This document shows, piece by piece, positions 6,462 to 12,200 of a stretch of DNA of 12,200 bases. Under the pieces are notes generated by a model. The model was not told the DNA's origin. It ran no database searches and saw nothing but the letters and a program-made list of their open reading frames with translations. Source of the DNA: an uncultured Spirochaetales bacterium (GTDB lineage Bacteria; Spirochaetota; Spirochaetia; Sphaerochaetales; Sphaerochaetaceae); contig CAMZGJ010000018.1 of the NCBI GenBank assembly GCA_947306375.1, forward strand, positions 1-12,200. Direction: 5' to 3'. How positions within the stretch are numbered: position 1 is the stretch's first letter; each line of letters starts with the position of its first letter. Position numbers and translations under genes: made by a program.

Positions 6462-8327
6462 ATGGACAGCAATGCATTTGAAGCGGAACTGACATATCAG
6501 ATTGACAGGACCCTCACAGCCGAGCAGGCGGAGGAGAGGAAGCGGAACTTTGAGAAGGCCCGCGGGAAGGCACGCGCCCTTCCTCTGAATCCCGGTGTCT
6601 ACATGATGAAGGATGAGACAGGGACCGTAATCTACGTGGGTAAAGCCAAGAGTCTGAGAAAACGCGTAAGCCAGTACTTTCTGCCCAACAGGGACCGCAA
6701 GACCAGCGCCCTGGTGGACAAAATAAGGGACATAGACCATATAATCACCGGAAACGACTATGAGGCCCTGATTCTTGAGAACAACATGATCAAGAAGTAC
6801 AACCCTCATTACAACATCCTGCTCAAGGACGGAAAGAGCTACCCGGTCATAAGGATAAGCCGGGAGGACTTTCCCAAGGTCTTCAAGACAAGAAGGATAA
6901 TCAAGGACGGCTCGGAGTACTACGGCCCGTACCCTGAGGCATCCCGTCTGAATCTGTACCTGGATCTGATAGACAGGCTGTTCTTACTGAGAAAATGTTC
7001 AAGTCCCATGAGAAAACGCACGCAGCCGTGCCTCTACTACCATATAGGGCGCTGCCAGGCTCCGTGCTGCGGCAAGGTTTCAAAAGAAGAATACGCAAAG
7101 AACATAGACAGAATCCGCAGGATGCTGGACGGGCGCAGCGATGAGCTTGAAAAACAGGTCCATGATGAGATGATTGCCGCCAGCAACGACAGGCAGTATG
7201 AGGTTGCCGCCGCCAAAAGGGACATTCTTCTTTCCCTGCAGAGCATCTCAAAGGCCCAGATGGTGGAAAGCCACACAGACACCGAAAGCAGGGACTACGC
7301 GGCAATTGAGATGAGAAGTCCTCTGTGCACTGTCTCCATAATGCAGTTCAGGGACGGCAAGCTGATGGGTAAGGCCCTCTACCGCGCCCAGACCTTCGGT
7401 GATGAGAGCGAGACACTGCTCAACTTCCTTATCCAGTACTATGAGGACGGCCGGGAGATTCCGCGGGAAATCTTTGTCTCTCATGAGATAGACAGGGAGC
7501 TGATATCCCGCTTTTTCAGTGAATACCTCCATGCGGACGTAAGTGTCTCCGTGCCTCAGGACGGACGCCACTACCGCATTCTCCGCATGACACGGGAGAA
7601 CGCCCGCAATGACGTTGAAAAGCGCCTGAAGAGCAAGGACAACAGCGCAGGCCTTGCAGAGCTTGCCCGCATCTGCTCCCTGGAGGAACCGCCGGAGCTC
7701 ATAGAAGGCTTTGACATTGCCCAGCTGAACGGCAAATACACGGTCTCCAGCCTCATCTCCTTTGTCAACGGCAACCCCAATCCCCAGGGCTACAGACGCT
7801 TCAACATCCGCAGTCTGGACGGGGCAATAGATGACTACGGCGCCATACGTGAGGCGGTTATCCGCCGATACTCCCGTGTCCTGCGGGAAGGACTTCAGAA
7901 GCCCGGTCTTGTGCTGATAGACGGAGGCAAGGGCCAGGTGAACGTGGCCCGGGAGGTTCTTGACGGTATAGGCATGGCCGACGTGCCTGTGGTCGGCCTT
8001 GCAAAAGAGTATGAAACCATAGTATTTGATGACGAAAGGCCCGATTTACGTCTTGACCACAGCAACGAAGGGCTTAGAATACTCATAGCGGTCAGAGATG
8101 AGTGCCACCGTTTTGCAACCGGTGCCAACCAGGCCATGAGAAGCCGTGACGCCTCGTTCCGTCTTCTCAAGAGCGTGCCCGGGGTGGGCGAGAAGACCAG
8201 TGCCAGGGTTATGGATGCCTTCACCACCCTTGACGACCTGCTCTCATGCCCGGCTGATGAGATTGCAAGGCGCGCCTCCATCCCGCTGAAGACCGCGCAG
8301 AACCTGCTGGACAGGCTGAATGTGTGA
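6462..8327 (+). CDS. uvrC: Excinuclease ABC subunit C
   Basis: UvrC makes both incisions around bulky DNA lesions in nucleotide excision repair, working with UvrA and UvrB. All domains are present in 621 residues: GIY-YIG nuclease (GVY 45-47, YVG 58-60, metal-binding Glu106 in EALILEN) for the 3' cut; the CLYYHIGRCQAPC Cys-rich region (190-202); the UVR helical hairpin for UvrB contact (about 226-261); the RNase H-like 5' nuclease with Asp418 (GFDIA), Asp487 (LIDGGKGQ) and His549 (DECHRF); and tandem helix-hairpin-helix DNA binding at the end (about 568-620, SVPGVGEKT). About 40 residues precede the usual LPxxPGVY start, a modest N-terminal extension; the ATG at 6462 is kept as it sits just behind a strong promoter. 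No proper Shine-Dalgarno is seen. The M18 peptidase gene follows after 18 bases. No LexA-type box like that at lexA is seen upstream. Confidence 0.97.
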   Translation: MDSNAFEAELTYQIDRTLTAEQAEERKRNFEKARGKARALPLNPGVYMMKDETGTVIYVGKAKSLRKRVSQYFLPNRDRKTSALVDKIRDIDHIITGNDYEALILENNMIKKYNPHYNILLKDGKSYPVIRISREDFPKVFKTRRIIKDGSEYYGPYPEASRLNLYLDLIDRLFLLRKCSSPMRKRTQPCLYYHIGRCQAPCCGKVSKEEYAKNIDRIRRMLDGRSDELEKQVHDEMIAASNDRQYEVAAAKRDILLSLQSISKAQMVESHTDTESRDYAAIEMRSPLCTVSIMQFRDGKLMGKALYRAQTFGDESETLLNFLIQYYEDGREIPREIFVSHEIDRELISRFFSEYLHADVSVSVPQDGRHYRILRMTRENARNDVEKRLKSKDNSAGLAELARICSLEEPPELIEGFDIAQLNGKYTVSSLISFVNGNPNPQGYRRFNIRSLDGAIDDYGAIREAVIRRYSRVLREGLQKPGLVLIDGGKGQVNVAREVLDGIGMADVPVVGLAKEYETIVFDDERPDLRLDHSNEGLRILIAVRDECHRFATGANQAMRSRDASFRLLKSVPGVGEKTSARVMDAFTTLDDLLSCPADEIARRASIPLKTAQNLLDRLNV

Positions 8328-8345
8328 TTATTTAAGGAGATATAT

Positions 8346-9671
8346 ATGAAGAAACTGATCAGTGACTATCTTGAATTCCTGGACAACGGCAAAACCGAGC
8401 GCCGTTGTGCGGCAAATGTCATAAAACAGGCAGAGAAGGCAGGCTACAAAAACCTTGAAAGCCTTTCCTCCGTCAAGGCCGGAGACAGGGTCTACTACTG
8501 CAAGATGAACAAGGCCGTCATTCTGTTTGACATAGGAACGGATGACATAAGCCTGGGCATGAACATTCTGGGCGCCCACATTGACTCACCGCGCCTTGAC
8601 GTGAAGCAGAACCCGGTCTATGAGCAGGAGGGTGTTGTCTACCTGAACACCCACTACTACGGCGGAATCAAAAAGTATCAGTGGCTGGCCATGCCACTTG
8701 CAATAAACGGCTTTGTCTTCCTCAAAGACGGAAAGAGCATAGATGTCAATGTTGGCGACGCTCCGGATGATCCTGTCTTCTGTATCTCAGACATCCTGCC
8801 CCACATTGCCCAGACCCAGATGGCAAAAACAGCATCTGAGTTTGTTGAAGGCGAGAAACTGGATGTTATTATAGGCTGCGGCAACGCAGAAGCCTCCAAT
8901 GACGAGAAGGACCCCAACAAGAAGGCTGTTCTTGCAATCCTGAAGGAAAAGTACGGCTTTGACGAGGCAGACTTTGCCTCTGCGGAGCTTGAGGTTGTTC
9001 CCGCAGGAAAGGCCCGTCTTGCAGGCTTTGACAAGAACCTGATTCTTGCCTACGGCCAGGATGACAGGGTCTGTTCCTTTGCATCCATGGAGGCCATGCT
9101 TGATGTCAGGGCCGGAAATAGGACAACCTGCTGCCTTCTGGTGGATAAGGAAGAGATAGGCAGTGAGGGCGCAACCGGCATGAGTTCACAGCTTTTTGCA
9201 AACACCGTTGCGGAACTTCTTGCAAGAATGGACGTCAAGGGTCCGTTTGACCTTGTGCTACGCAGGACTCTTTCAAACTCAACCATGCTTTCATCTGATG
9301 TAAACAGCGCCTATGATCCGCTGAATTCAGATCTTTATGACAAGCAGAACTCCTCCTTCCTTTCAAGGGGAGTTACGTTCAACAAGTACACCGGAAGCAG
9401 GGGAAAGAGCTCTGCCTCGGATGCCAACCCCGAGTTCATTGCAAGAATAAGGGCAAAGCTTGATCAGGCCGGAGTCAAGTACCAGTACGCAGAGCTTGCT
9501 AAAGTTGACGTGGGCGGAGGCGGAACAATTGCCAAGTATTCAGCCTTCTACGGCATGCAGGTCATTGACTGCGGTGTTCCCGTACAGAGCATGCACGCTC
9601 CCTGGGAACTTACCAGCGCCTTTGACGTTGAGCAGGCCTACCTTGCCTACAAGGCATTCCTGACACTGTAA
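8346..9671 (+). CDS. M18-family metallo-aminopeptidase
   Basis: A 441-residue dinuclear zinc aminopeptidase of MEROPS family M18 (aspartyl aminopeptidase/LAP4 type), which removes N-terminal residues, often acidic ones, from cytoplasmic peptides. Metal and catalytic positions can be followed in order: His78 in GAHIDSPRLD, bridging Asp240 in QDDR, the EE pair Glu269-Glu270 in DKEEIGSEGATG, Asp318 in SSDVNSAYDP and His417 in QSMHAPWE. A glycine-rich VDVGGGGT stretch (387-394) is also typical. There is no signal peptide. A strong Shine-Dalgarno (aaggaga, 8334-8340) sits in the 18-base gap after the uvrC stop, so the gene is probably read from the uvrC promoter while being translated independently. 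A functional tie to repair is not evident. Residue preference cannot be deduced. Confidence 0.92.
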   Translation: MKKLISDYLEFLDNGKTERRCAANVIKQAEKAGYKNLESLSSVKAGDRVYYCKMNKAVILFDIGTDDISLGMNILGAHIDSPRLDVKQNPVYEQEGVVYLNTHYYGGIKKYQWLAMPLAINGFVFLKDGKSIDVNVGDAPDDPVFCISDILPHIAQTQMAKTASEFVEGEKLDVIIGCGNAEASNDEKDPNKKAVLAILKEKYGFDEADFASAELEVVPAGKARLAGFDKNLILAYGQDDRVCSFASMEAMLDVRAGNRTTCCLLVDKEEIGSEGATGMSSQLFANTVAELLARMDVKGPFDLVLRRTLSNSTMLSSDVNSAYDPLNSDLYDKQNSSFLSRGVTFNKYTGSRGKSSASDANPEFIARIRAKLDQAGVKYQYAELAKVDVGGGGTIAKYSAFYGMQVIDCGVPVQSMHAPWELTSAFDVEQAYLAYKAFLTL

Positions 9672-9737
9672 TAATATAATCTGAACTGATTTAATAACTG
9701 TAAACAGAGGGGCTGTAACCAATGGCGGTTTTCCGTC

Positions 9738-9762
9738 CGGGAGTTACAACCTCTTATTTTTT
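9738..9762 (+). terminator. Candidate terminator of the uvrC-M18 transcript
   Basis: GGGAG (9739-9743) can pair with CTCTT (9751-9755) over five positions including two G-T pairs, followed by ATTTTTT. It is the left-arm counterpart of the better hpf terminator at 9947-9968 and faces inward into the palindrome. The stem is weak, so confidence is low. Confidence 0.35.
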
Positions 9763-9880
9763 ACCACCTCCCACTCTACGCTACTCTTCCTGACCCTTCC
9801 TGAGTCTACATCACTACGCTTCTCTCTACCCAAGTCTTCCTGATTCCACTTTTTGTTCTAATTTTGTTCAAACAGGAGGA

Positions 9881-9940
9881 GTCACGTGGAGTAAAGAAGG
9901 GTCACGTAGAGTGAAGAGGGGTTACGTGGAGAGGGAAGCG
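9881..9940. repeat. Three tandem 20-bp units inside the palindrome
   Basis: Units begin at 9881, 9901 and 9921 with exact 20-base spacing: GTCACGTGGAGTAAAGAAGG, GTCACGTAGAGTGAAGAGGG and GTTACGTGGAGAGGGAAGCG. The first two differ at four positions. The period is not a multiple of three, which argues against coding. Degenerate complementary units with a similar period are visible on the left arm, for example 9795-9814. Confidence 0.85.
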
Positions 9941-9946
9941 GTAAAC

Positions 9947-9968
9947 AAAAAAAAGGGCCGTAACCCTT
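9947..9968 (-). terminator. Intrinsic terminator of hpf
   Basis: On the minus strand AAGGG (complement of 9964-9968) and CCCTT (complement of 9953-9957) form a stem around a six-base loop, followed directly by further T residues for a run of eight T in all (A run 9947-9954 on the plus strand). It lies about 50 bases past the hpf stop and inside the right arm of the palindrome. Confidence 0.6.
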
Positions 9969-10020
9969 GAGCCGGAAAACCGACTATTGTTACAGCCCCT
10001 GTTTGTGAAGGTTGGCAGCC

Positions 10021-10317
10021 TTACTTTTCTATTACCTTGGATTTTTCCTTTCTTGCAACACTTTCAATTTTGTCGGCAATTGCTTCAATGCCTTCATAGA
10101 GTTCGTAGCAGTCATAGCTTACCTGCTTGACTGAGCCCCACTTGAAATGAAGCTGGGCCTCAATGTGGAAACCCTGACCTACGGTCTCTCTTTTCATTAC
10201 GATATCAAGATCCTGAAGATAATCATCCGCAAATTCCAGTTTCTTGAGCTTCTTGTCCAGGAATTCCTGAGTTTCCTCACTCACCGGACATTTGATACCA
10301 CGTACATTCAGATTCAT
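10021..10317 (-). CDS. hpf: Ribosome hibernation factor, HPF/RaiA family (short form)
   Basis: A 98-residue protein of the HPF/RaiA (sigma-54 modulation/ribosome-associated) family, which binds in the 30S decoding channel and silences or stores ribosomes when growth slows. It matches the beta-alpha-beta-beta-beta-alpha fold: it starts MNLNVRGIKCPVSEETQEFL, has a basic first helix (DKKLKKLEF), then IEAQLHFKWG and the final helix EGIEAIADKIESVARKEK. There is no C-terminal extension, so it is the short form; whether it acts like HPF (100S dimers) or RaiA/YfiA cannot be told from length alone. The ATG has a strong AGGAGG Shine-Dalgarno seven bases upstream (10325-10330 on the plus strand). It is monocistronic, divergent from lexA and convergent with the M18 gene. 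Confidence 0.85.
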   Translation of the reverse strand: MNLNVRGIKCPVSEETQEFLDKKLKKLEFADDYLQDLDIVMKRETVGQGFHIEAQLHFKWGSVKQVSYDCYELYEGIEAIADKIESVARKEKSKVIEK

Positions 10318-10346
10318 TTAAAATCCTCCTTTTCTGATTGGTATTC

Positions 10347-10361
10347 GGAAGCAGAGCTTCC
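10347..10361 (-). promoter_or_regulatory. Short hairpin in the hpf leader
   Basis: GGAAGC-AGA-GCTTCC is a perfect 6-bp inverted repeat with a three-base loop. With the hpf promoter as placed, it begins within a few bases of the transcript 5' end and ends 17 bases before the Shine-Dalgarno. It could protect the 5' end of the message or be a protein-binding site; no evidence separates these. Confidence 0.45.
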
Positions 10362-10370
10362 TGTAATTCA

Positions 10371-10399
10371 ATTTTAAGGCCGGAAAACCCAAAAGGCAA
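10371..10399 (-). promoter_or_regulatory. Promoter of hpf
   Basis: On the minus strand TTGCCT (10394-10399, 4/6) and TAAAAT (10371-10376, 5/6) are 17 bp apart, predicting a start near 10364 and a leader of about 47 bases. Its -35 is about 30 bp from the lexA -35 on the other strand. Confidence 0.6.
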
Positions 10400-10426
10400 A
10401 TAAATAAAGGAAAAATACACAATTAA

Positions 10427-10444
10427 TCTTAACAGTAGTTAAGA
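10427..10444. promoter_or_regulatory. Probable LexA operator (autoregulation)
   Basis: TCTTAAC-AGTA-GTTAAGA is a perfect inverted repeat with 7-bp arms and a 4-bp spacer, and it contains the lexA -35 box. Its core AAC-N4-GTT matches the Gram-positive-type SOS box GAAC-N4-GTTC except that the outer G/C are T/A. Position over the promoter of a lexA gene is the normal site for self-repression. Operator identity is inferred from symmetry and position. Confidence 0.65.
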
Positions 10445-10457
10445 GATGTGTTATGAT
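10429..10457 (+). promoter_or_regulatory. Promoter of lexA-holA
   Basis: TTAACA (10429-10434, 5/6) and TATGAT (10452-10457, 5/6) with 17-bp spacing and an extended TGT before the -10. A-rich runs at about 10384-10415 lie upstream and could act as an UP element. Predicted start near 10464; the ribosome site GGGAGG lies at 10468-10473. Confidence 0.75.
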
Positions 10458-10482
10458 ACCTCTGTAAGGGAGGTATTCCGAT

Positions 10483-11106
10483 ATGAGAGAACTTACCAAA
10501 AGACAGACGGAAGTAGCGCAGTTCATAGAAAACTACATTGATGAGAACGGCTACGCACCCAGCGTACGCAACATAGCGGATTACTTCGGGTTCTCACCCA
10601 AGGCCGCATATGACCACATGACGGCACTGAAGAAGAAAAACATAATCAGGACAGCTGAAAACCTTCCCCGCGGTCTTTCTCTGGTCAAGCGCACAAAGGA
10701 GAACTCCGCCAAAGTGGTCAGAATTCCTCTAGTGGGTGCAACCGCCGCAGGTGCTCCCATATTCTCAGAGGAGGCCTATGACGGCTATGTGGCTCTGCCC
10801 GAGTCCATGCTCGGTGTTTCCGGCGGAGAGACCCTGTACGGTCTGCGCGTCAAGGGAGACAGCATGATTGAGGACGGAATCAACGACGGAGACCTTGCCA
10901 TAATGATCCGCACCAAGTTTGCCGACAACGGAGATATTGTTGCCGCCAGCATAGGTGAGGAGGAAAACTACGGCATTACCCTCAAGCACTTCTACAGAAT
11001 AGCTGACCGCTATGAGCTCAGACCGGCAAACCAGGCCTACAAGAGCCTTGTTTCAACCCAGTGTGAGATTCACGGCAAGCTTCTCATGATAATCAGGCAT
11101 TATTGA
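10483..11106 (+). CDS. lexA: SOS response repressor LexA
   Basis: LexA represses DNA-damage genes and is inactivated by RecA-stimulated self-cleavage. The 207 residues show an N-terminal winged helix-turn-helix (about 1-65, LTKRQTEVAQFIENYI then PSVRNIADYFGFSPKAAYDHM) and a C-terminal S24 peptidase domain. The cleavage bond is Ala89-Gly90 (GATAAGAPI), the nucleophile Ser127 (VKGDSMIEDGI) and the general base Lys168 (GITLKHF), so autocleavage should work. The recognition helix region differs from that of B. subtilis LexA as I remember it, in line with the variant operator. A GGGAGG Shine-Dalgarno nine bases before the ATG fixes the start. Promoter and operator overlap upstream; holA begins in the stop codon (TGATG), so the two form an operon. 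Confidence 0.95.
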   Translation: MRELTKRQTEVAQFIENYIDENGYAPSVRNIADYFGFSPKAAYDHMTALKKKNIIRTAENLPRGLSLVKRTKENSAKVVRIPLVGATAAGAPIFSEEAYDGYVALPESMLGVSGGETLYGLRVKGDSMIEDGINDGDLAIMIRTKFADNGDIVAASIGEEENYGITLKHFYRIADRYELRPANQAYKSLVSTQCEIHGKLLMIIRHY

Positions 11107-12131
11107 TGTCTCTTCCCGTATATATGCTCCTGGGACCCGAAAAGGGCCGCAAGGAGGAGTTTCTTCAAAAGCTCAGAGCCTCTCTTCCGGACAGCACTCA
11201 GTCAAAGTTCTACGCCTTTGATGATTATGAGGAGGAACTTTTTGCCCAGCTGATGAACAGTGACCTTTTCTGTCCCCACCGCCTGGTTGTGCTGGATGCG
11301 GCTGAGGAGATAAAGACAAAGGAGAAGGCAAGGCCTCTTGCGCAGTACATAAAGCAGCCCTCGGAGAACGTGACCCTAGTTTTTGTAAGTGATGAGCTTT
11401 ACATAAACAATGATCTTATGGGCGCCATGGACAAGCCCTCTGAGAGCATAATCAAGTTCTATGAGCTGTTTGAGAACCAGAAGGAGCAGTGGCTCCGGGA
11501 CTTTTTCAGAAGAAACGGTCTGGGGATAGAGGACGGGGCAATCAGCGCCATAATGGAGAAGGTGGACAACAATATCTCCGAGTTCAATGCGGTGTGCTCC
11601 CAGATTACGGTCTACGTAAAGACCAACCCGGACAAGAAGACTGTTACCTATGATGACATAGAGGAGTTTCTTGCCCACACCAGGCAGGAAACGGAGTTCA
11701 CGCTTTTTTCACATATCGCCGCAGGCAGGACGGAGAGCGCGCTGGAGTGCCTTCAGACGCTTATCAATACCACGGACTCGTATCAGATTTCAGGGGTGCT
11801 GGCCTCCAGGCTGGCAAACTATTTCAGGCGTCTTCATTCAATGGAAATGCTGATGAAGGGCGGTATGAGTGAGGATGAGGCCCTCAAGAACCGTTATATA
11901 GACACGGAGAGGGCGGTGACCATGCCCAGGGACAAGGCCGTTTACAAGGCCGCAATGCATAGGTATTCCCTAAGAGACGTGCGTAGAATTATTTCCATGC
12001 TTGCCCGTTATGACATTACCGTGAAGGAAATGGGCACCCTTATGCAGCAGACGGTGCTTGAGCGCTGCGTGGTGCGTATAATCAGAGACAAGGGAAGTGT
12101 GCGCTCAAAAATTGAATTTGCGGAACTCTGA
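11106..12131 (+). CDS. holA: DNA polymerase III subunit delta
   Basis: HolA is the delta subunit of the clamp loader; it opens the beta clamp and works with DnaX and delta-prime. The 341 residues match the family: N-terminal YMLLGPEKGRKEEFLQKL (no functional Walker motif expected), LVVLDAAEEIK and VTLVFVSDELY strands of domain I, DFFRRNGLGIEDGAISAIMEKV, the conserved ISEFNAVCSQI and FTLFSHIAAGRTESALECLQTL, and the C-terminal collar domain with ILASRLANYFRRL-like SGVLASRLANYFRRLHSM. The start chosen is the ATG at 11106, which shares its A with the lexA TGA; an overlapping TTG at 11103 adds only one residue. No Shine-Dalgarno is visible, so translation is likely coupled to lexA termination. This arrangement would put clamp-loader synthesis partly under the lexA promoter. 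Confidence 0.88.
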   Translation: MSLPVYMLLGPEKGRKEEFLQKLRASLPDSTQSKFYAFDDYEEELFAQLMNSDLFCPHRLVVLDAAEEIKTKEKARPLAQYIKQPSENVTLVFVSDELYINNDLMGAMDKPSESIIKFYELFENQKEQWLRDFFRRNGLGIEDGAISAIMEKVDNNISEFNAVCSQITVYVKTNPDKKTVTYDDIEEFLAHTRQETEFTLFSHIAAGRTESALECLQTLINTTDSYQISGVLASRLANYFRRLHSMEMLMKGGMSEDEALKNRYIDTERAVTMPRDKAVYKAAMHRYSLRDVRRIISMLARYDITVKEMGTLMQQTVLERCVVRIIRDKGSVRSKIEFAEL

Positions 12132-12140
12132 TGTTATAAT
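12112..12140 (+). promoter_or_regulatory. Promoter of the thyA-like gene
   Basis: TTGAAT (12112-12117, 4/6, inside the end of holA) and a perfect TATAAT (12135-12140) with 17-bp spacing and an extended TGT. The -10 ends nine bases before the ATG at 12150, so a normal start point near 12147 would leave almost no leader. Confidence 0.7.
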
Positions 12141-12149
12141 TTCAGCATC

Positions 12150-12200
12150 ATGAGTAAAGCAGACCGCATTTTTGTAGAAAACATCAAGGACATCCTCGCA
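12150..12200 (+). CDS. thyA: Probable thymidylate synthase, N-terminus only (3' truncated)
   Basis: Only 17 codons are visible, MSKADRIFVENIKDILA, before the window ends. The pattern M-S-x-A-D-x-I-F-x-x-N-x-x-D-I-L resembles the start of thymidylate synthases (dUMP to dTMP) of the type with a short N-terminal extension, as I remember from Firmicutes and spirochaetes. No catalytic residue is in view, so the call rests on this short match. It begins 18 bases after the holA stop and has its own extended -10 promoter. No Shine-Dalgarno precedes the ATG, suggesting a leaderless or very short-leader transcript. Confidence 0.55.
   Translation, partial: MSKADRIFVENIKDILA

Larger units (their letters stand above)
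9701..10004. repeat. Imperfect ~300-bp palindromic element
   Basis: The outer arms, about 9702-9747 and 9960-10004, are inverted copies of each other. Exact blocks include GGGGCTGTAAC (9709-9719) against GTTACAGCCCC (9989-9999), CGGTTTTCCG (9726-9735) against CGGAAAACCG (9973-9982), and GTTAC (9743-9747) against GTAAC (9960-9964). By eye about four fifths of the arm positions pair. The resemblance continues inward: TTTTTTACCACCTCCCACTC (9757-9776) corresponds to the complement of the 9927-9954 stretch, and the 20-bp repeats of the right arm have degenerate complements on the left (about 9768-9850). The centre is AT-rich (about 9850-9873). It could be a small non-autonomous mobile element or a dispersed intergenic repeat; I could not find a clear target-site duplication. 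As RNA it would fold into one long hairpin. Confidence 0.75.
9672..10020. other. 349-bp non-coding gap between convergent M18 and hpf genes
   Basis: No credible gene here. Apart from about 30 AT-rich bases after the M18 stop and 16 bases before the hpf end, the gap is taken up by one imperfect palindrome with internal 20-bp repeats, annotated separately. Base use differs visibly from the flanking genes: long purine-rich runs on the right arm and pyrimidine-rich runs on the left. Confidence 0.8.

Noticed and set aside
6273..6809. 178-codon minus-strand frame spanning the SPL-like start and the uvrC 5' part
   Set aside because: It crosses both promoters and is antisense to the conserved GIY-YIG domain; no family features.
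6901..7305. 134-codon minus-strand frame opposite uvrC
   Set aside because: Antisense to conserved UvrC sequence, Cys/Arg/Pro-rich composition typical of a shadow frame.
9881..9940. CRISPR-like array
   Set aside because: The 20-bp units are directly abutting without spacers, and no cas gene is nearby.
9701..10004. Complete insertion sequence
   Set aside because: About 300 bp with no transposase frame and no clear target-site duplication; at most a non-autonomous element.
10147..10377. 76-codon plus-strand frame antisense to hpf running into the lexA upstream region
   Set aside because: It crosses the hpf Shine-Dalgarno and leader and shows no protein family features.
10427..10444. Short intrinsic terminator upstream of lexA
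   Set aside because: The inverted repeat has no T-run after it and sits exactly over a good -35 box, so an operator is the better reading.

Overview
The window looks like a piece of a spirochaete chromosome, most likely Treponema or a close relative with moderate G+C. The main pointer is the 5'-truncated class I (archaeal-type) lysyl-tRNA synthetase, a form found in few bacterial groups, spirochaetes among them. It is followed by housekeeping genes with no sign of plasmid, phage or CRISPR content. The genus is an inference: no rRNA or other phylogenetic marker is present.

Layout. Positions 1-1946 (+) hold the end of lysK and, 9 bases on, era. Positions 1991-2896 (+) encode a lipoprotein of the endonuclease/exonuclease/phosphatase fold. 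It overlaps tail-to-tail by 53 bp with a minus-strand solute-binding protein of an oligopeptide-type ABC transporter (2844-4313). Divergent from that is rsmE (4361-5089, +). A 90-bp gap with alternating inverted repeats separates rsmE from a convergent gene for a radical-SAM protein of the spore-photoproduct-lyase family (5180-6373, -). This gene shares an 88-bp divergent promoter region with uvrC (6462-8327, +), which is followed by an M18 aminopeptidase (8346-9671, +). A 349-bp non-coding stretch (9672-10020) is almost filled by an imperfect palindrome of about 300 bp with 20-bp tandem repeats. Then come hpf (10021-10317, -), lexA (10483-11106, +), holA (11106-12131, +) overlapping the lexA stop, and the first 17 codons of a gene resembling thymidylate synthase (12150-, +).

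How it fits together. Translation and ribosome functions (lysK, era, rsmE, hpf) are interleaved with DNA repair and replication functions (SPL-like, uvrC, lexA, holA, possibly thyA). lexA has a well-formed promoter whose -35 box lies inside an 18-bp perfect inverted repeat, a probable autoregulatory operator. The SPL-like gene and uvrC have face-to-face promoters whose -35 boxes overlap. rsmE and the thyA-like gene carry extended -10 boxes directly before the ATG and no Shine-Dalgarno, suggesting leaderless or nearly leaderless mRNAs, while hpf, lexA, the M18 gene, the SPL-like gene and the lipoprotein gene have clear Shine-Dalgarno sites.

Least explained: the palindromic element at 9701-10004, the radical-SAM protein (apparently without the position of the SPL hydrogen-donor cysteine), the LexA operator variant, and the leaderless-type starts. 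I saw no clearly new multi-gene system.
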